A stretch of 64,000 nt of DNA from contig NZ_CP046027.1 in NCBI RefSeq assembly GCF_009671065.1, forward strand, positions 620,001 to 684,000, written 5' to 3'. Each line of letters begins with the position of its first letter. Within the stretch, counting starts at the first letter, position 1. The stretch is from Neisseria brasiliensis. Lineage in GTDB: Bacteria; Pseudomonadota; Gammaproteobacteria; Burkholderiales; Neisseriaceae. The position numbers were made by a program, and so were the translations under genes. Positions 51,112 through 60,264 of this stretch are shown piece by piece. Under the pieces are notes generated by a model. The model was not told the origin of the DNA. It did not search any database and saw only the letters and a list, made by a program, of their open reading frames with translations.

Positions 51112-52463
51112 TTAGAACGTGTAATTCATACCGATACGATATTCACGACCAGCACCTGGTAAGTTACTACGCTGAGCGTGTGGAATGTAATTCTTATTGG
51201 TAATGTTGTTTACCGCAAAATTCACATTCATTTTATCGTTGTTCAAAGGTTTCCAGTTGGCCGAAATATCGGTAACGCCGTAAGAAGCTTTACCAGTTCC
51301 ATTAGCTGCAGTAATTTGAGCACTACTGGTGAAGAAGTTATCTTCCGGTTTAACTTTCTCAACCTGACGACGATGTACAGCCACCTCCAAGTTTGGCTTG
51401 TTGAAGCGGTAAGCCAAAGAAGCAGTCCATGTACGGCCAATAGCAGAAGCGTATTCCGGATTAGAGCTTAAGCGCTCACCGTAGAAACGCGGTTTGGCAT
51501 GCGCAACGCCCAAACGTGCTGTCAAACCTTCATAACGATAAGAAGCGGCCAACTCGTAACCTTTGTTCTTAATGCGACCAGCATTGATGATTTCAGAGGC
51601 ACACTGCAGGTTGGTGCCATCACACAAGTGGTTATCACGACCGGTGTTGGTACCCAAGGCATCTTTAATATTTTGCCAGAAGTAGCTGCCTTCGAAACCA
51701 AACGTACCATCATTGTAGTTAAAGCCGATTTCAGTATTACGGGCTTGTTCAGCTTTGGTACCATCAGCAATCGATACCACACCACGCGCACCGTGAGACA
51801 TCAGTGCATCATGCATACGTGGGCTACGGGTTGCATAGTTATGGCTGGCACTGAAGCTTAAGCTCGGCATAGCTTGCCAAATCACACCTACGCTTGGATT
51901 AATCGCACCATCACTGATTTTCTTACCATCCATGGCTTTGAAATTGAAGTGGTCGTAACGCAAGCCCGCAGTCAAAGTGACATCGTTGATATCAACGATG
52001 GCTTCACCATATACGCCTACATCTTGTTTTTCCTGATTGCGAACACCTTCACGGAAAATTTGATGTGGTTTCACTTCTTGATTACGGTAGTTCACACCGT
52101 ATTTCACTACTACATTATCATGTACGTGCGAATCAAAGTTTACGTTTGCGCCAATGGTATCAAGTTTGGCTTTAGTTGCACCGGTATTTTGTCGACCGCC
52201 GGCATAACCGTTACCACTGTCATCAGCAGACCAACGACCTTGCTCCAAGCGATAAATATTTGCGTTGGCTGATTCGGCAAAACCTAAGTTTTTGCCTGTC
52301 CATTCCAAGTTGGTATGGTTAACCGTCATTTTACGCATAGCTGGTGCTTGGCGTTCTAAAGACAAACGTGGGCCGCCTACCGCAAATTCTTCACGAACCA
52401 ATCGCTCACCTTTGTGTTGTTCGTGACGGTGACTCAAAGCGACACGGTGGTCTTCACGGCCTC
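51112..52463 (-). pseudogene. TonB-dependent siderophore receptor, FetA/FrpB-like, 5'-truncated
   Basis: About 450 C-terminal codons remain. They encode the beta-barrel: repeated strands, TGKNLGFAESANANIYRLEQ near the start, and the terminal FAVNNITNKNYIPHAQRSNL and GREYRIGMNYTF. The plug domain, TonB box and signal peptide (some 270 residues in FetA-type proteins) are missing. The frame is open from a TGA at 52464-52462 and reads GREDHRVALSHRHEQ before any possible start. At the break the bases read GAGGCCGTGAAGACC, a damaged DUS-like sequence. No proper start codon or ribosome site is left, so it should be inactive. The FetA assignment is by motif similarity. Confidence 0.75.
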
Positions 52464-52522
52464 ATATTAAAACCATTGCCATCAGTATTTTGCACACCTC
52501 TTTTTTCACACAAAGGAAAAAC

Positions 52523-53227
52523 ATGAAAAATATGACTGCTTTATTCGTCGCCGCCGCATTGGGCGCGGCTTCTGTTTCCGCTGTTGCTGCCGGTTTCGGC
52601 CATCAGCAAGATGTTTCGATTGATGGTCGTGCCGTGAACGTGATGGATACGTCCGCCCGTATTATCGGCAACGCCCAAGGCAATGCGCCTCAATTACTGG
52701 ACGACATCACCGACGGCAAAACCGCGCGTGCCGTGCCGGGTTACAAAATCATGTTTATGAGCCGCGCTTATTCGCTGAACCACGCCGCCCGCCCGCCTCG
52801 TGGCGAGCAAACCGTTTGGGGAGACAACCGCGCCATTCACCGCGGCACCAAGGTATTGGTCGGCATTCCGGTGGTAAACGGCAAAATGCAGCTGAACCAA
52901 GCGCGTTTATTAGATATGGCGGTGATTGATGATGCCAGCGTGGATGCGGCAGCCTTCAAAGCAGAAGACAAAACCCGCCCGCGCGGCAAGCAAATTGCGG
53001 GCAACGATGCCAAAATCGGCCAAACGTCTTTGAAATTAAGCCGTTTGGAATTGCCTGATATGCAAACGGGCGAACGCAGCGGCGGCGGTGTGGTGCTGGA
53101 AGCGTCAGCCGTGATTGATGGCAAAACAGTTGCCACTAAAGTCAACAGCACGTTCCGCGAGTTTGATGTTGCCAAACCGGATAATCCGCGCGGTTTTGCG
53201 GTGGATGAGCGTTTCTTGGCGAAATAA
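52523..53227 (+). CDS. Exported protein of unknown function
   Basis: A 234-residue precursor with signal peptide MKNMTALFVAAALGAASVSAVAA and AAGGA 6 bases before the ATG at 52523 (11 codons upstream are rejected). The mature part begins GFGHQQDVSIDGRAVNVMDT and contains YKIMFMSRAYSLNHAARPPR and LKLSRLELPDMQTGERSGGG. No TM helices, lipobox or known motif. It starts 60 bases from the broken end of the truncated receptor, within the siderophore region, so a receptor-linked role is possible. I do not recognise a family. Confidence 0.65.
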   Translation: MKNMTALFVAAALGAASVSAVAAGFGHQQDVSIDGRAVNVMDTSARIIGNAQGNAPQLLDDITDGKTARAVPGYKIMFMSRAYSLNHAARPPRGEQTVWGDNRAIHRGTKVLVGIPVVNGKMQLNQARLLDMAVIDDASVDAAAFKAEDKTRPRGKQIAGNDAKIGQTSLKLSRLELPDMQTGERSGGGVVLEASAVIDGKTVATKVNSTFREFDVAKPDNPRGFAVDERFLAK

Positions 53228-53237
53228 TGTCTATTTC

Positions 53238-53275
53238 AGGCCGTCTGAAAACAAAATTGGCTTTCAGACGGCCTA
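53238..53275 (+). terminator. DUS inverted-repeat terminator
   Basis: CAGGCCGTCTGAAA and TTTCAGACGGCCT close the unknown gene before the Fur-like region of the transporter operon. Confidence 0.75.
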
Positions 53276-53308
53276 TTAAAACAGTTTGCTGACTTACCCA
53301 TAACCAAC

Positions 53309-53365
53309 TTGGAAATTCATCAAATCTGTGCGAAAATAAAAGAAAACCATTCTCATCATTGATAC
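53309..53365 (+). promoter_or_regulatory. Promoter with Fur-box-like operator of the siderophore transporter
   Basis: A weak -35 TTGGAA (53309-53314) and an AT-rich -10 near 53333-53340. Just after it 53347-53365 reads CCATTCTCATCATTGATAC, whose complement carries GATGAGAATG, close to the GATAAT hexamer repeats of a Fur box. Repression by Fur with iron would fit the operon content. Not proven. Confidence 0.45.
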
Positions 53366-53433
53366 GGTTTCAAATCATGGGCTTAATCAGGCGCTCTTGC
53401 CCGTATCACACATTCATTTTTTGGAGATTTTTA

Positions 53434-54432
53434 ATGTTACGTTTAACTTCTTTGGCCGTATGCTGCGCGCTGGCCTTAAGCGCATGTACCCCGAAACAAG
53501 AAGCCGCCCAACCGGCTGCACCTGCTGCTTCAGGCGCTTCTGCTGCTGCGGCTTCTGCGGCACCTGCTGCACAAACTGAAGGCGCAACCCTGACCGTGAA
53601 AACCACGCGTGGTGATGTGCAAGTGCCGCAAAATCCTGAGCGCGTAGCCGTGTACGATTTGGGCATGGCCGATACCTTGCAGAAATTGGGCGTGCAAGCC
53701 GGTATGTCGATTGAAAGCACCAAAAACCTGTTGCCATACTTGGGCGATTACCTGAAAAACACCCAACCTGCCGGCACCTTGTTTGAGCCGAACTTTGAAG
53801 CCTTAAACAGCTACAAACCGCAATTGATCATCATCGGCAGCCGCACCGCCAAAGCCTTCGACCAATTGAACGCGATTGCGCCGACCATCGAAATGACCGC
53901 CGATACTGCCAACCTGAAAGAAAGCGCGAAAGAGCGCATTGATGCTTTCGGTCAAATCTTCGGTAAACAAGCCGAAGCAGACGCACTGAAAGCCGAAATC
54001 GATGCCTCTTTTGACGCAGCCAAAAAAGCAGCCGAAGGTAAAGGCACCGGCTTAGTGATTATTGTGAACGGCGGCAAAATGTCTGCCTTCGGCCCGACTT
54101 CCCGCTTGGGCGGCTGGATTCATAAAGACATCGGTGTACCTGCGGTAGACGAAGCTATCAAAGAAGGCAGCCACGGCCAGCCGGTGACCTTTGAATACTT
54201 GAAAGAGAAAAATCCGGATTGGTTGTTTGTGTTAGACCGCGGCGCAGCGATTGGCGAACAAGGCCAAGCAGCGAAAGACGTGTTGGATAATCCATTGGTA
54301 GCCGAAACCAACGCTTGGAAAAAAGGCCAAGTGGTGTACTTGGTGCCTGAAACCTATCTGGCAGCCGGCGGCGCGCAAGAATTGCTCAACGCCAGCAAAC
54401 AGCTGACCGATGCTTTCAATGCCGCAAAATAA
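53434..54432 (+). CDS. Ferric-siderophore substrate-binding lipoprotein (FatB/FetB type)
   Basis: A 332-residue lipoprotein. The signal peptide has the lipobox ALSAC (Cys17), followed by an Ala/Pro linker. The PBP fold (FecB/CeuE-like) shows PERVAVYDLGMADTLQKLG near residues 65-83, SYKPQLIIIGSRTAKAFDQL near 126-145, and LFVLDRGAAIGEQGQAAKDV near 266-285. It binds ferric siderophore in the periplasm. The ATG at 53434 has GGAG at 53423; 25 upstream codons without a signal are rejected. First gene of the transporter operon, with the Fur-like box upstream. Confidence 0.9.
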   Translation: MLRLTSLAVCCALALSACTPKQEAAQPAAPAASGASAAAASAAPAAQTEGATLTVKTTRGDVQVPQNPERVAVYDLGMADTLQKLGVQAGMSIESTKNLLPYLGDYLKNTQPAGTLFEPNFEALNSYKPQLIIIGSRTAKAFDQLNAIAPTIEMTADTANLKESAKERIDAFGQIFGKQAEADALKAEIDASFDAAKKAAEGKGTGLVIIVNGGKMSAFGPTSRLGGWIHKDIGVPAVDEAIKEGSHGQPVTFEYLKEKNPDWLFVLDRGAAIGEQGQAAKDVLDNPLVAETNAWKKGQVVYLVPETYLAAGGAQELLNASKQLTDAFNAAK

Positions 54433-54444
54433 GCGTATTTGATT

Positions 54445-54560
54445 GTTCAGACGGCCTTTGGTAAGCAAAGGCCGTCTGAACGCGTTTAGCGTATCGGTAT
54501 TTTTTATCTTTACGTTTTATTTTCAGACGGCCTTTTAAAAAATACATCAAGGCCGTCTGA
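54445..54560. repeat. Cluster of four DUS between substrate-binding protein and permease
   Basis: One facing DUS pair at 54445-54480 and another at 54519-54560, each with A or T runs. They can act as terminators, so the permease may depend on read-through. Confidence 0.7.
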
Positions 54561-54594
54561 AAATAAAATGCACTTTAATGAATAAATAAAACCC

Positions 54595-55563
54595 ATGTTC
54601 AAAAACGCCCTTTCCTTAAACCTAGCCAGCATTTTCGCTCTGATTGTGCTGTTTTTCATCAGCCTGTCGGTCGGCGTGGCCAGTTTCGATTGGCGCAATC
54701 TGTTCGATATGTCCGACAGTATGCAACTGATGTGGGTGAGCCGCTTGCCGCGCACGTTTGCGATTGTGTTGACCGGCGCTTCGATGGCGGTGGCGGGCAT
54801 GATTATGCAGATTTTGATGCGCAACCGTTTTGTCGAACCGTCGATGGTGGGCGCGAGCCAGAGCGCGTCTTTGGGTTTGCTGCTGATGGCATTGTTTGTA
54901 CCGTCGGCCGCCCTATTGGTGAAGATGTCGGCGGCAGCAGTAGCAGCGATGGTGGGGATGCTGGTGTTTATGGCGCTCATCCGCCGACTGCCGCCGACCG
55001 CGCAATTGATGGTGCCGCTGGTGGGGATTATTTTCGGCGGTGTGATTGAATCGGTGGCGGTGTTTATCGCATATGAAACCGATATGCTGCAAATGCTGAC
55101 CGTGTGGCAGCAAGGTGATTTTTCAGGGGTGTTGCTGGGGCGTTATGAATTGCTGTGGCTCACCGGCGCATTGGCGGTGTTTGCCTACCTGATTGCCGAC
55201 CAGCTCACCATCATCGGCTTGGGCGAAACGGTCAGCGTGAACCTGGGCTTAAACCGCAATACCATTTTGTGGGCGGGTTTGATTATCGTGGCGCTGATTA
55301 CCTCGCTGGTGGTGGTGACGGTGGGCAATATTCCGTTTATCGGCTTGGTTGTGCCCAACATCATCAGCCGCCTGATGGGCGACAAGCTGCGCCAAAGCCT
55401 GCCGGCGGTGGCCTTGATGGGCGCATCGCTGGTGTTGCTGTGCGACATTATCGGCCGCTTGGTGGTGTTTCCGTTTGAAATTCCGGTATCGGTGATTTTC
55501 GGCGTAGCCGGTACGGTGTTATTCTTAGGTTTATTGTTGAGAAAACCTGCCCATGCCGTCTGA
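54595..55563 (+). CDS. Siderophore ABC transporter permease, FatD-type
   Basis: A 322-residue inner-membrane protein of the FecCD family with about 9-10 helices. WVSRLPRTFAIVLTGASMAV, AVAGMIMQILMRNRFVEPSM and GNIPFIGLVVPNIISRLMG are the family signatures, the last being the ATPase-coupling loop. Its final codons CAT GCC GTC TGA are a DUS (AT form). The partner permease and ATPase lie 4.7 kb downstream, after the biotin genes. Confidence 0.9.
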   Translation: MFKNALSLNLASIFALIVLFFISLSVGVASFDWRNLFDMSDSMQLMWVSRLPRTFAIVLTGASMAVAGMIMQILMRNRFVEPSMVGASQSASLGLLLMALFVPSAALLVKMSAAAVAAMVGMLVFMALIRRLPPTAQLMVPLVGIIFGGVIESVAVFIAYETDMLQMLTVWQQGDFSGVLLGRYELLWLTGALAVFAYLIADQLTIIGLGETVSVNLGLNRNTILWAGLIIVALITSLVVVTVGNIPFIGLVVPNIISRLMGDKLRQSLPAVALMGASLVLLCDIIGRLVVFPFEIPVSVIFGVAGTVLFLGLLLRKPAHAV

Positions 55564-55582
55564 AACGTTTCAGACGGCCTAC
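55553..55582 (+). terminator. DUS pair at the 5' border of the biotin block
   Basis: ATGCCGTCTGAAAC and GTTTCAGACGGCCT form a hairpin whose left arm is also the end of the permease gene. Confidence 0.7.
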
Positions 55583-55598
55583 CTAAAGAATACCGAAT

Positions 55599-56894
55599 AT
55601 GCACACCGATCACCTGCTTCATATCGACAAACACCACATCTGGCACCCTTACACATCCATGACCGAGCCCTTGCCGGTCTATCCGGTGGCGCGTGCCGAT
55701 GGCGTGATGATCACGCTTTCAGACGGCCGCCGCTTGGTTGACGGCATGTCTTCGTGGTGGGCGGCGCTGCACGGCTATAATCACCCGCGTTTGAATGCGG
55801 CGGCCACTTCGCAATTGGAACAAATGAGCCACATCATGTTTGGCGGTTTGACCCACGAACCGGCGGTGCAGCTGACCGAATTACTATTACGCATTCTGCC
55901 GCCTTCGTTGAACAAGGTTTTTTATGCCGACAGCGGCTCGGTGGCGGTTGAAGTGGCCATGAAAATGGCACTGCAATACCAGCAAGCCATCGGGCAACCT
56001 GAGCGCAACCGTTTTGCCGCCATTCGAGCAGGCTATCACGGTGACACTTGGCATGCGATGTCGGTTTGCGATCCGGTCACCGGTATGCACGGTTTGTTTG
56101 GTAGCAGCTTGCCGGTGCAATATTTTCTGCCGCAACCTGCCGTCAAATTCAATGAACCGTGGCGTGATGAAGCCATCGAGCCGTTGCGCGACCTGCTGGC
56201 GGCACACGGCCACGAAATCGCCGCGCTGATTGTGGAGCCGATTGTACAAGGCGCGGGCGGCATGTATTTTTATTCGCCGGTTTACCTGCAAAAAGCGCGC
56301 GAATTGTGTTCGGCGCATGGTGTGTTGCTGGTGTTTGATGAAATCGCCACCGGCTTTGGCCGCACCGGTAAGCTGTTTGCGATGGAACACGCCGACACCG
56401 TGCCCGATATTGTCTGCTTGGGCAAAGCACTCACGGGCGGCTACCTCACACTTTCGGCCACCATTACCACCACCCAAGTGGCTAAAACCATCTCATCAGG
56501 CGCGGCTGGCTGCTTTATGCACGGCCCAACCTTTATGGCCAATCCGCTGGCCTGCGCCGTGGCCGCCGAATCGGTTGCCATGCTGCTGGAAAGCCCGTGG
56601 CAAGAGCACATTGCCCGCATTGAAGCGCAATTGCGGCAGGATTTGGCAGTTGCCACCGAATGGGCATGCGTGGCTGAAGTGCGCGTGCTGGGTGCCATCG
56701 GCGTGATTGAAATGAAGGCACCGGTCAATATGGCTTCGTTGCAAGCGCGGCTGGTGGCGCATGGTGTTTGGGTGCGGCCGTTTGGCAAACTGGTTTATCT
56801 GATGCCGCCGTTTATCATCACGCCGGATGAATTGACCCGATTAACCGACGGCCTGCTGGCTGCTTTGGCGGAGGAATACGGTGCAACACTTTAA
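55599..56894 (+). CDS. bioA: Adenosylmethionine-8-amino-7-oxononanoate aminotransferase
   Basis: A 431-residue PLP enzyme converting KAPA to DAPA in biotin synthesis. GMSSWWAALHGYNHPRLNAA is near residues 49-68, GSVAVEVAMKMALQY near 112-126, VLLVFDEIATGFGRTGKLFA near 243-262 with the Asp, and Lys276 in CLGKALTGGYL binds PLP. The ATG at 55599 is preceded by AAAG only. Its stop overlaps the bioF start by 14 bases. First gene of a bioA-F-G-C-D block. Confidence 0.96.
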   Translation: MHTDHLLHIDKHHIWHPYTSMTEPLPVYPVARADGVMITLSDGRRLVDGMSSWWAALHGYNHPRLNAAATSQLEQMSHIMFGGLTHEPAVQLTELLLRILPPSLNKVFYADSGSVAVEVAMKMALQYQQAIGQPERNRFAAIRAGYHGDTWHAMSVCDPVTGMHGLFGSSLPVQYFLPQPAVKFNEPWRDEAIEPLRDLLAAHGHEIAALIVEPIVQGAGGMYFYSPVYLQKARELCSAHGVLLVFDEIATGFGRTGKLFAMEHADTVPDIVCLGKALTGGYLTLSATITTTQVAKTISSGAAGCFMHGPTFMANPLACAVAAESVAMLLESPWQEHIARIEAQLRQDLAVATEWACVAEVRVLGAIGVIEMKAPVNMASLQARLVAHGVWVRPFGKLVYLMPPFIITPDELTRLTDGLLAALAEEYGATL

Positions 56895-58047
56895 ACACGC
56901 GCTGGACGAATTAAAAGCCCAAGACCGTTTGCGCCGTCTGCCCGATTTACCGCAGCAAGGCCGCTATATTGTTTCAGACGGCCTCAAGTTGCTGAATTTA
57001 TCGTCTAATGATTATCTCGGGTTGGCGCACGATGAAGCCTTACGGCATGAATTTTTAGCAAGCGATGCCTGCTGCGAGCAGCTGTGGTCGTCCTCTTCAT
57101 CACGGCTGCTGACCGGCGGTTTTCCAATTTATCAGGAGTTGGAAGCGCTGTTGGCCACGCGTTATCAGCGTGAAGCGGCTTTATTGTTCAACAGCGGCTA
57201 TCATGCCAATGTCGGTATTCTGCCGGCGCTAGCCGACAAAAAAACGCTGATTTTGGCCGATAAATTGGTACACGCCAGCCTGATTGACGGTATCCGCTTA
57301 AGCGGCGCCGATTATCTGCGCTACCGCCACAATGATTACGCCCAGCTTGAACACCTGCTCGAACAACGCGCCGCCGATTACCGCTGCGTCATCATCGTGA
57401 CCGAAAGCCTGTTCAGCATGGATGGCGACACGGCCGATCTACCACATTTGGTGCGCCTGAAAAAACGGTATGACCATGTATTGCTGTATGTCGATGAAGC
57501 CCATGCGGTCGGCGCATATGGCGAAACCGGCTTGGGCTTGGCAGAAATGCAGGGCTGCGTGGCCGACATCGACATCTTAACCGGCACATTCGGCAAGGCG
57601 TTGGCTTCGGTGGGCGCGTTTGCCGTGTGCAGTGGTTTAATTAAGGAATACTTGACCAACCACATGCGCACTTTGATTTTTTCCACCGCCCTACCGCCAA
57701 TCAATATGGCGTGGACGCATTTTATCTTCCAGCAGCTGCCCGAAATGAAAGCGCGTAGGAAGCGTTTGGCCGCACTCAGCCAACGTCTGCGTGAAGCGGT
57801 GGCAACGCATTACCCGTCGCCCATGTTGGCAGAGGCAAACAGCCACATTATTCCGTGTGTACTCGGCAGCAATGAAGCGGCGGTCAAGCAGGCGAGAACA
57901 TGGCAACAGCAGGGCTATTACTGTCTGCCGATTCGTCCGCCTACCGTGCCGCAAGGCAGCGCACGCGTGAGGCTGTCGCTCACGGCCGACATCAGCGACG
58001 ATGAATTAAACGGGTTTATCCAAACCCTAAACACAACGACCACCTAA
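56881..58047 (+). CDS. bioF: 8-amino-7-oxononanoate synthase
   Basis: A 388-residue PLP enzyme joining pimeloyl-ACP and alanine. It starts with GTG inside the bioA end (overlap 14 bases), after GGAGGAATAC, which is a good ribosome site. LLNLSSNDYLGLAHDEALRH near residues 37-56, VTESLFSMDGDTADLPHLV near 177-195, and DILTGTFGKALASVGAFAV with Lys239. A DUS in frame is read as VSDGL. Translational coupling to bioA is likely. Confidence 0.96.
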   Translation: MQHFKHALDELKAQDRLRRLPDLPQQGRYIVSDGLKLLNLSSNDYLGLAHDEALRHEFLASDACCEQLWSSSSSRLLTGGFPIYQELEALLATRYQREAALLFNSGYHANVGILPALADKKTLILADKLVHASLIDGIRLSGADYLRYRHNDYAQLEHLLEQRAADYRCVIIVTESLFSMDGDTADLPHLVRLKKRYDHVLLYVDEAHAVGAYGETGLGLAEMQGCVADIDILTGTFGKALASVGAFAVCSGLIKEYLTNHMRTLIFSTALPPINMAWTHFIFQQLPEMKARRKRLAALSQRLREAVATHYPSPMLAEANSHIIPCVLGSNEAAVKQARTWQQQGYYCLPIRPPTVPQGSARVRLSLTADISDDELNGFIQTLNTTTT

Positions 58048-58093
58048 AATCATAACAGGCCGTCTGAAACATTATGAAAAGAACACAAGCACC

Positions 58094-58738
58094 ATGCACA
58101 CCCGATTGATTTCCCGCCCGAATGCGGACACGCTTTTGGTTTATTTCGCCGGCTGGGGCACGCCCGACAGCGTGGCGGAAGCCTTGGCACCGGCCGATGC
58201 CGATATTTTGTTGTGCAGTGATTACCGCGACACCGCTTTAGCGTTTGACTTCAGCCGCTACCGCCGCATCGGCGTGTTGGCATGGTCGATGGGCGTTTGG
58301 GTTGCCGAGCGTGCCATGCAGGGCGTGACCGTGGATTGGGCGATCGCCGTCAACGGCACGGGCTTGCCCTATAATGACCAATTCGGCATTCCCTGCGCCG
58401 TGTTCGACCAAACCTTAGCCCGCTTCGATGAGCGCAACCGCGCCAAATTCGAGCAGCGCATGTGCGCCGATGCCGACAGCTTGGCGCACTACCGCCAACT
58501 TGACGGCCACCACAGCCACGACAGCCTGCATGAAGAATTGCAGTTTCTGCATCAGGCCGTGCAAGCCGACCGCCGCACCAATTTGCTGACTTGGCACGAA
58601 GCATGGATAGGTACGCGCGACCGCATTATTCCGGCGGCCAACCAATCGGCCTACTGGCAATCGCGCTGCCCCATCGTCGAATTTGACGGCGGCCATTATC
58701 CGCATCTGCATTGGCCGCGTTGGGATGCGGCCACATGA
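58094..58738 (+). CDS. bioG: Pimeloyl-ACP methyl ester esterase BioG
   Basis: A 214-residue alpha/beta-hydrolase of the BioG (DUF452) type. Nucleophile Ser65 in VLAWSMGVWVAERAM, catalytic Asp in WIGTRDRIIPAANQ near residue 179, and His in FDGGHYPHLHWPRWD near residue 202. It removes the methyl group from pimeloyl-ACP methyl ester, ending the BioC-started path. BioG replaces BioH in such clusters. Its stop overlaps the bioC start (ATGA), the usual bioG-bioC coupling. Confidence 0.92.
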   Translation: MHTRLISRPNADTLLVYFAGWGTPDSVAEALAPADADILLCSDYRDTALAFDFSRYRRIGVLAWSMGVWVAERAMQGVTVDWAIAVNGTGLPYNDQFGIPCAVFDQTLARFDERNRAKFEQRMCADADSLAHYRQLDGHHSHDSLHEELQFLHQAVQADRRTNLLTWHEAWIGTRDRIIPAANQSAYWQSRCPIVEFDGGHYPHLHWPRWDAAT

Positions 58739-59493
58739 TGCCCGACAAACAGCGCATCGCCGCGCGTTTTGCCGCCGCCACGCCGCATTACGACCGCCAT
58801 GCCGAAGCGCAAAAAATCATTCATGGCGAGCTGGATAAATGGTTGGCACTTTATGCACCCGAACGTGTTGCCCAAATACTGGAAATCGGCTGCGGCACCG
58901 GCTTATTCAGCCGCCTGTTGGCACAACGTTTCCCGCAGGCAAAGCTGGTGTTAAACGATTTGAATGCCGCTTGCGCACCAGATTGGCCAGACAACAGGCC
59001 GTCTGAAACGGAATACCGTTTCGGTGATGCCGAAGCCATCGATTTAGGCAGCGGCTACGACATCATTGCTTCCGCTTCCGCGCTGCAATGGCTGGCGCAA
59101 CCTGATGCGTTTATCCGACGCACAGCGCAGATGTTGGTTTCAGACGGCCTGTTGTTGTTTAACACGTTTACGCCCGACAATCTGCACCCCATCCGCGCGC
59201 TGACCGGCAGCGGCCTGCATTACCCAACGGCGGCACAATGGGCAGATTGGTTGCAACGCGACTACGACATTTTGGCGATTGAGCAGCGCACAATTACGCT
59301 GGCTTTTGACACCCCGCGCGATGCCTTGCGCCACCTGCAATACACCGGTGTCACCGCTACCCATACCGACTTTGTGTGGACGAAACAGCGCCTGCACACC
59401 TTTGAAACGCAATACCGCGCGCACCATGCCTTGGCGGATGGTCGGGTCGGCTTGGATTACACGCCGCTTTATATTACCGCACGCAAAAAATAA
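58735..59493 (+). CDS. bioC: Malonyl-ACP O-methyltransferase BioC
   Basis: A 252-residue SAM methyltransferase that methylates malonyl-ACP to start pimelate synthesis. SAM motif EIGCGTGLFSRLLAQ at residues 50-64, FGDAEAIDLGSGYDIIASAS near 96-115, and LLLFNTFTPDNLHPIRAL near 139-156. The ATG at 58735 overlaps the bioG stop. A DUS inside is read as LVSDGL. The 8 extra codons upstream in the open frame belong to bioG. Confidence 0.94.
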   Translation: MMPDKQRIAARFAAATPHYDRHAEAQKIIHGELDKWLALYAPERVAQILEIGCGTGLFSRLLAQRFPQAKLVLNDLNAACAPDWPDNRPSETEYRFGDAEAIDLGSGYDIIASASALQWLAQPDAFIRRTAQMLVSDGLLLFNTFTPDNLHPIRALTGSGLHYPTAAQWADWLQRDYDILAIEQRTITLAFDTPRDALRHLQYTGVTATHTDFVWTKQRLHTFETQYRAHHALADGRVGLDYTPLYITARKK

Positions 59494-59555
59494 ACCGCCT
59501 GCCGTATTCAAGAAGGCCGTCTGAAACACCAGCGGCACACAGCGAGCAAAGGAAA

Positions 59556-60200
59556 ATGATGGGAAAAGTATTGTTTATCAGCGGCATCGACACCGATGTC
59601 GGCAAAACCGTGGCCACCGGCGTATTGGCCAAACAATTGGCCGCACAAGGCCACCGCGTGATTACGCAAAAAATGGTGCAAACCGGCTGCACAGGATTAT
59701 CGGCCGATTTGCAGACACACCGCCACATTCAAGGCATAGATTGGCTGCCCGAAGACCTCGACGGCACCACCTGCCCTTATGTGTTCGCGCATCCGTGTTC
59801 GCCGCATTTGGCCGCCGCTTTGGAACAAACGGAAATTGACGACCAGCGCATCACCGCCGCCACCGAGCAATTGGCCGCACATTATGATTATGTCTTGCTC
59901 GAAGGCGCTGGCGGTTTGGCCGTGCCTTATCGTGACGATACAACCACGCTGGATTACATCGCCCGGCAAGGCTATCCGGTGGTATTGGTGACTTCCGCCA
60001 AGCTCGGCAGCATCAACCACACGCTGTTGAGTTTGGCCGCCTGCCATATGCGCAGCATCACCTTGGATACCGTGGTTTACAACCATTACCCATGCAGCGA
60101 CGAACTGATTAAAGAAAACACACGCCGCTATTTACACGCGTATTTGGCCGCCCATTTTCCGCAAGCAAAATGGATGGATTTGGCGTTTACCGAATGGTAG
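59556..60200 (+). CDS. bioD: Dethiobiotin synthetase
   Basis: A 214-residue enzyme that closes the ureido ring from DAPA, CO2 and ATP. The P-loop is GIDTDVGKT at residues 10-18. QKMVQTGC near residue 47 and YVLLEGAGGLAVPYRDDTTT near 110-129 are typical. AAGGA precedes the ATG at 59556. It closes the biotin block; bioB is not in the window. Confidence 0.95.
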   Translation: MMGKVLFISGIDTDVGKTVATGVLAKQLAAQGHRVITQKMVQTGCTGLSADLQTHRHIQGIDWLPEDLDGTTCPYVFAHPCSPHLAAALEQTEIDDQRITAATEQLAAHYDYVLLEGAGGLAVPYRDDTTTLDYIARQGYPVVLVTSAKLGSINHTLLSLAACHMRSITLDTVVYNHYPCSDELIKENTRRYLHAYLAAHFPQAKWMDLAFTEW

Positions 60201-60203
60201 GCC

Positions 60204-60230
60204 GAAACGTTTCAGACGGCCTCAACCCAT
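60204..60230. repeat. DUS remnant pair at the 3' border of the biotin block
   Basis: Reads AGGCCGAAACGTTTCAGACGG: the left copy has lost its CT, and the right copy is intact. It directly follows the bioD stop. Confidence 0.55.
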
Positions 60231-60264
60231 ATTAACGATTAACCCCACCAATTAGACGATTTTG

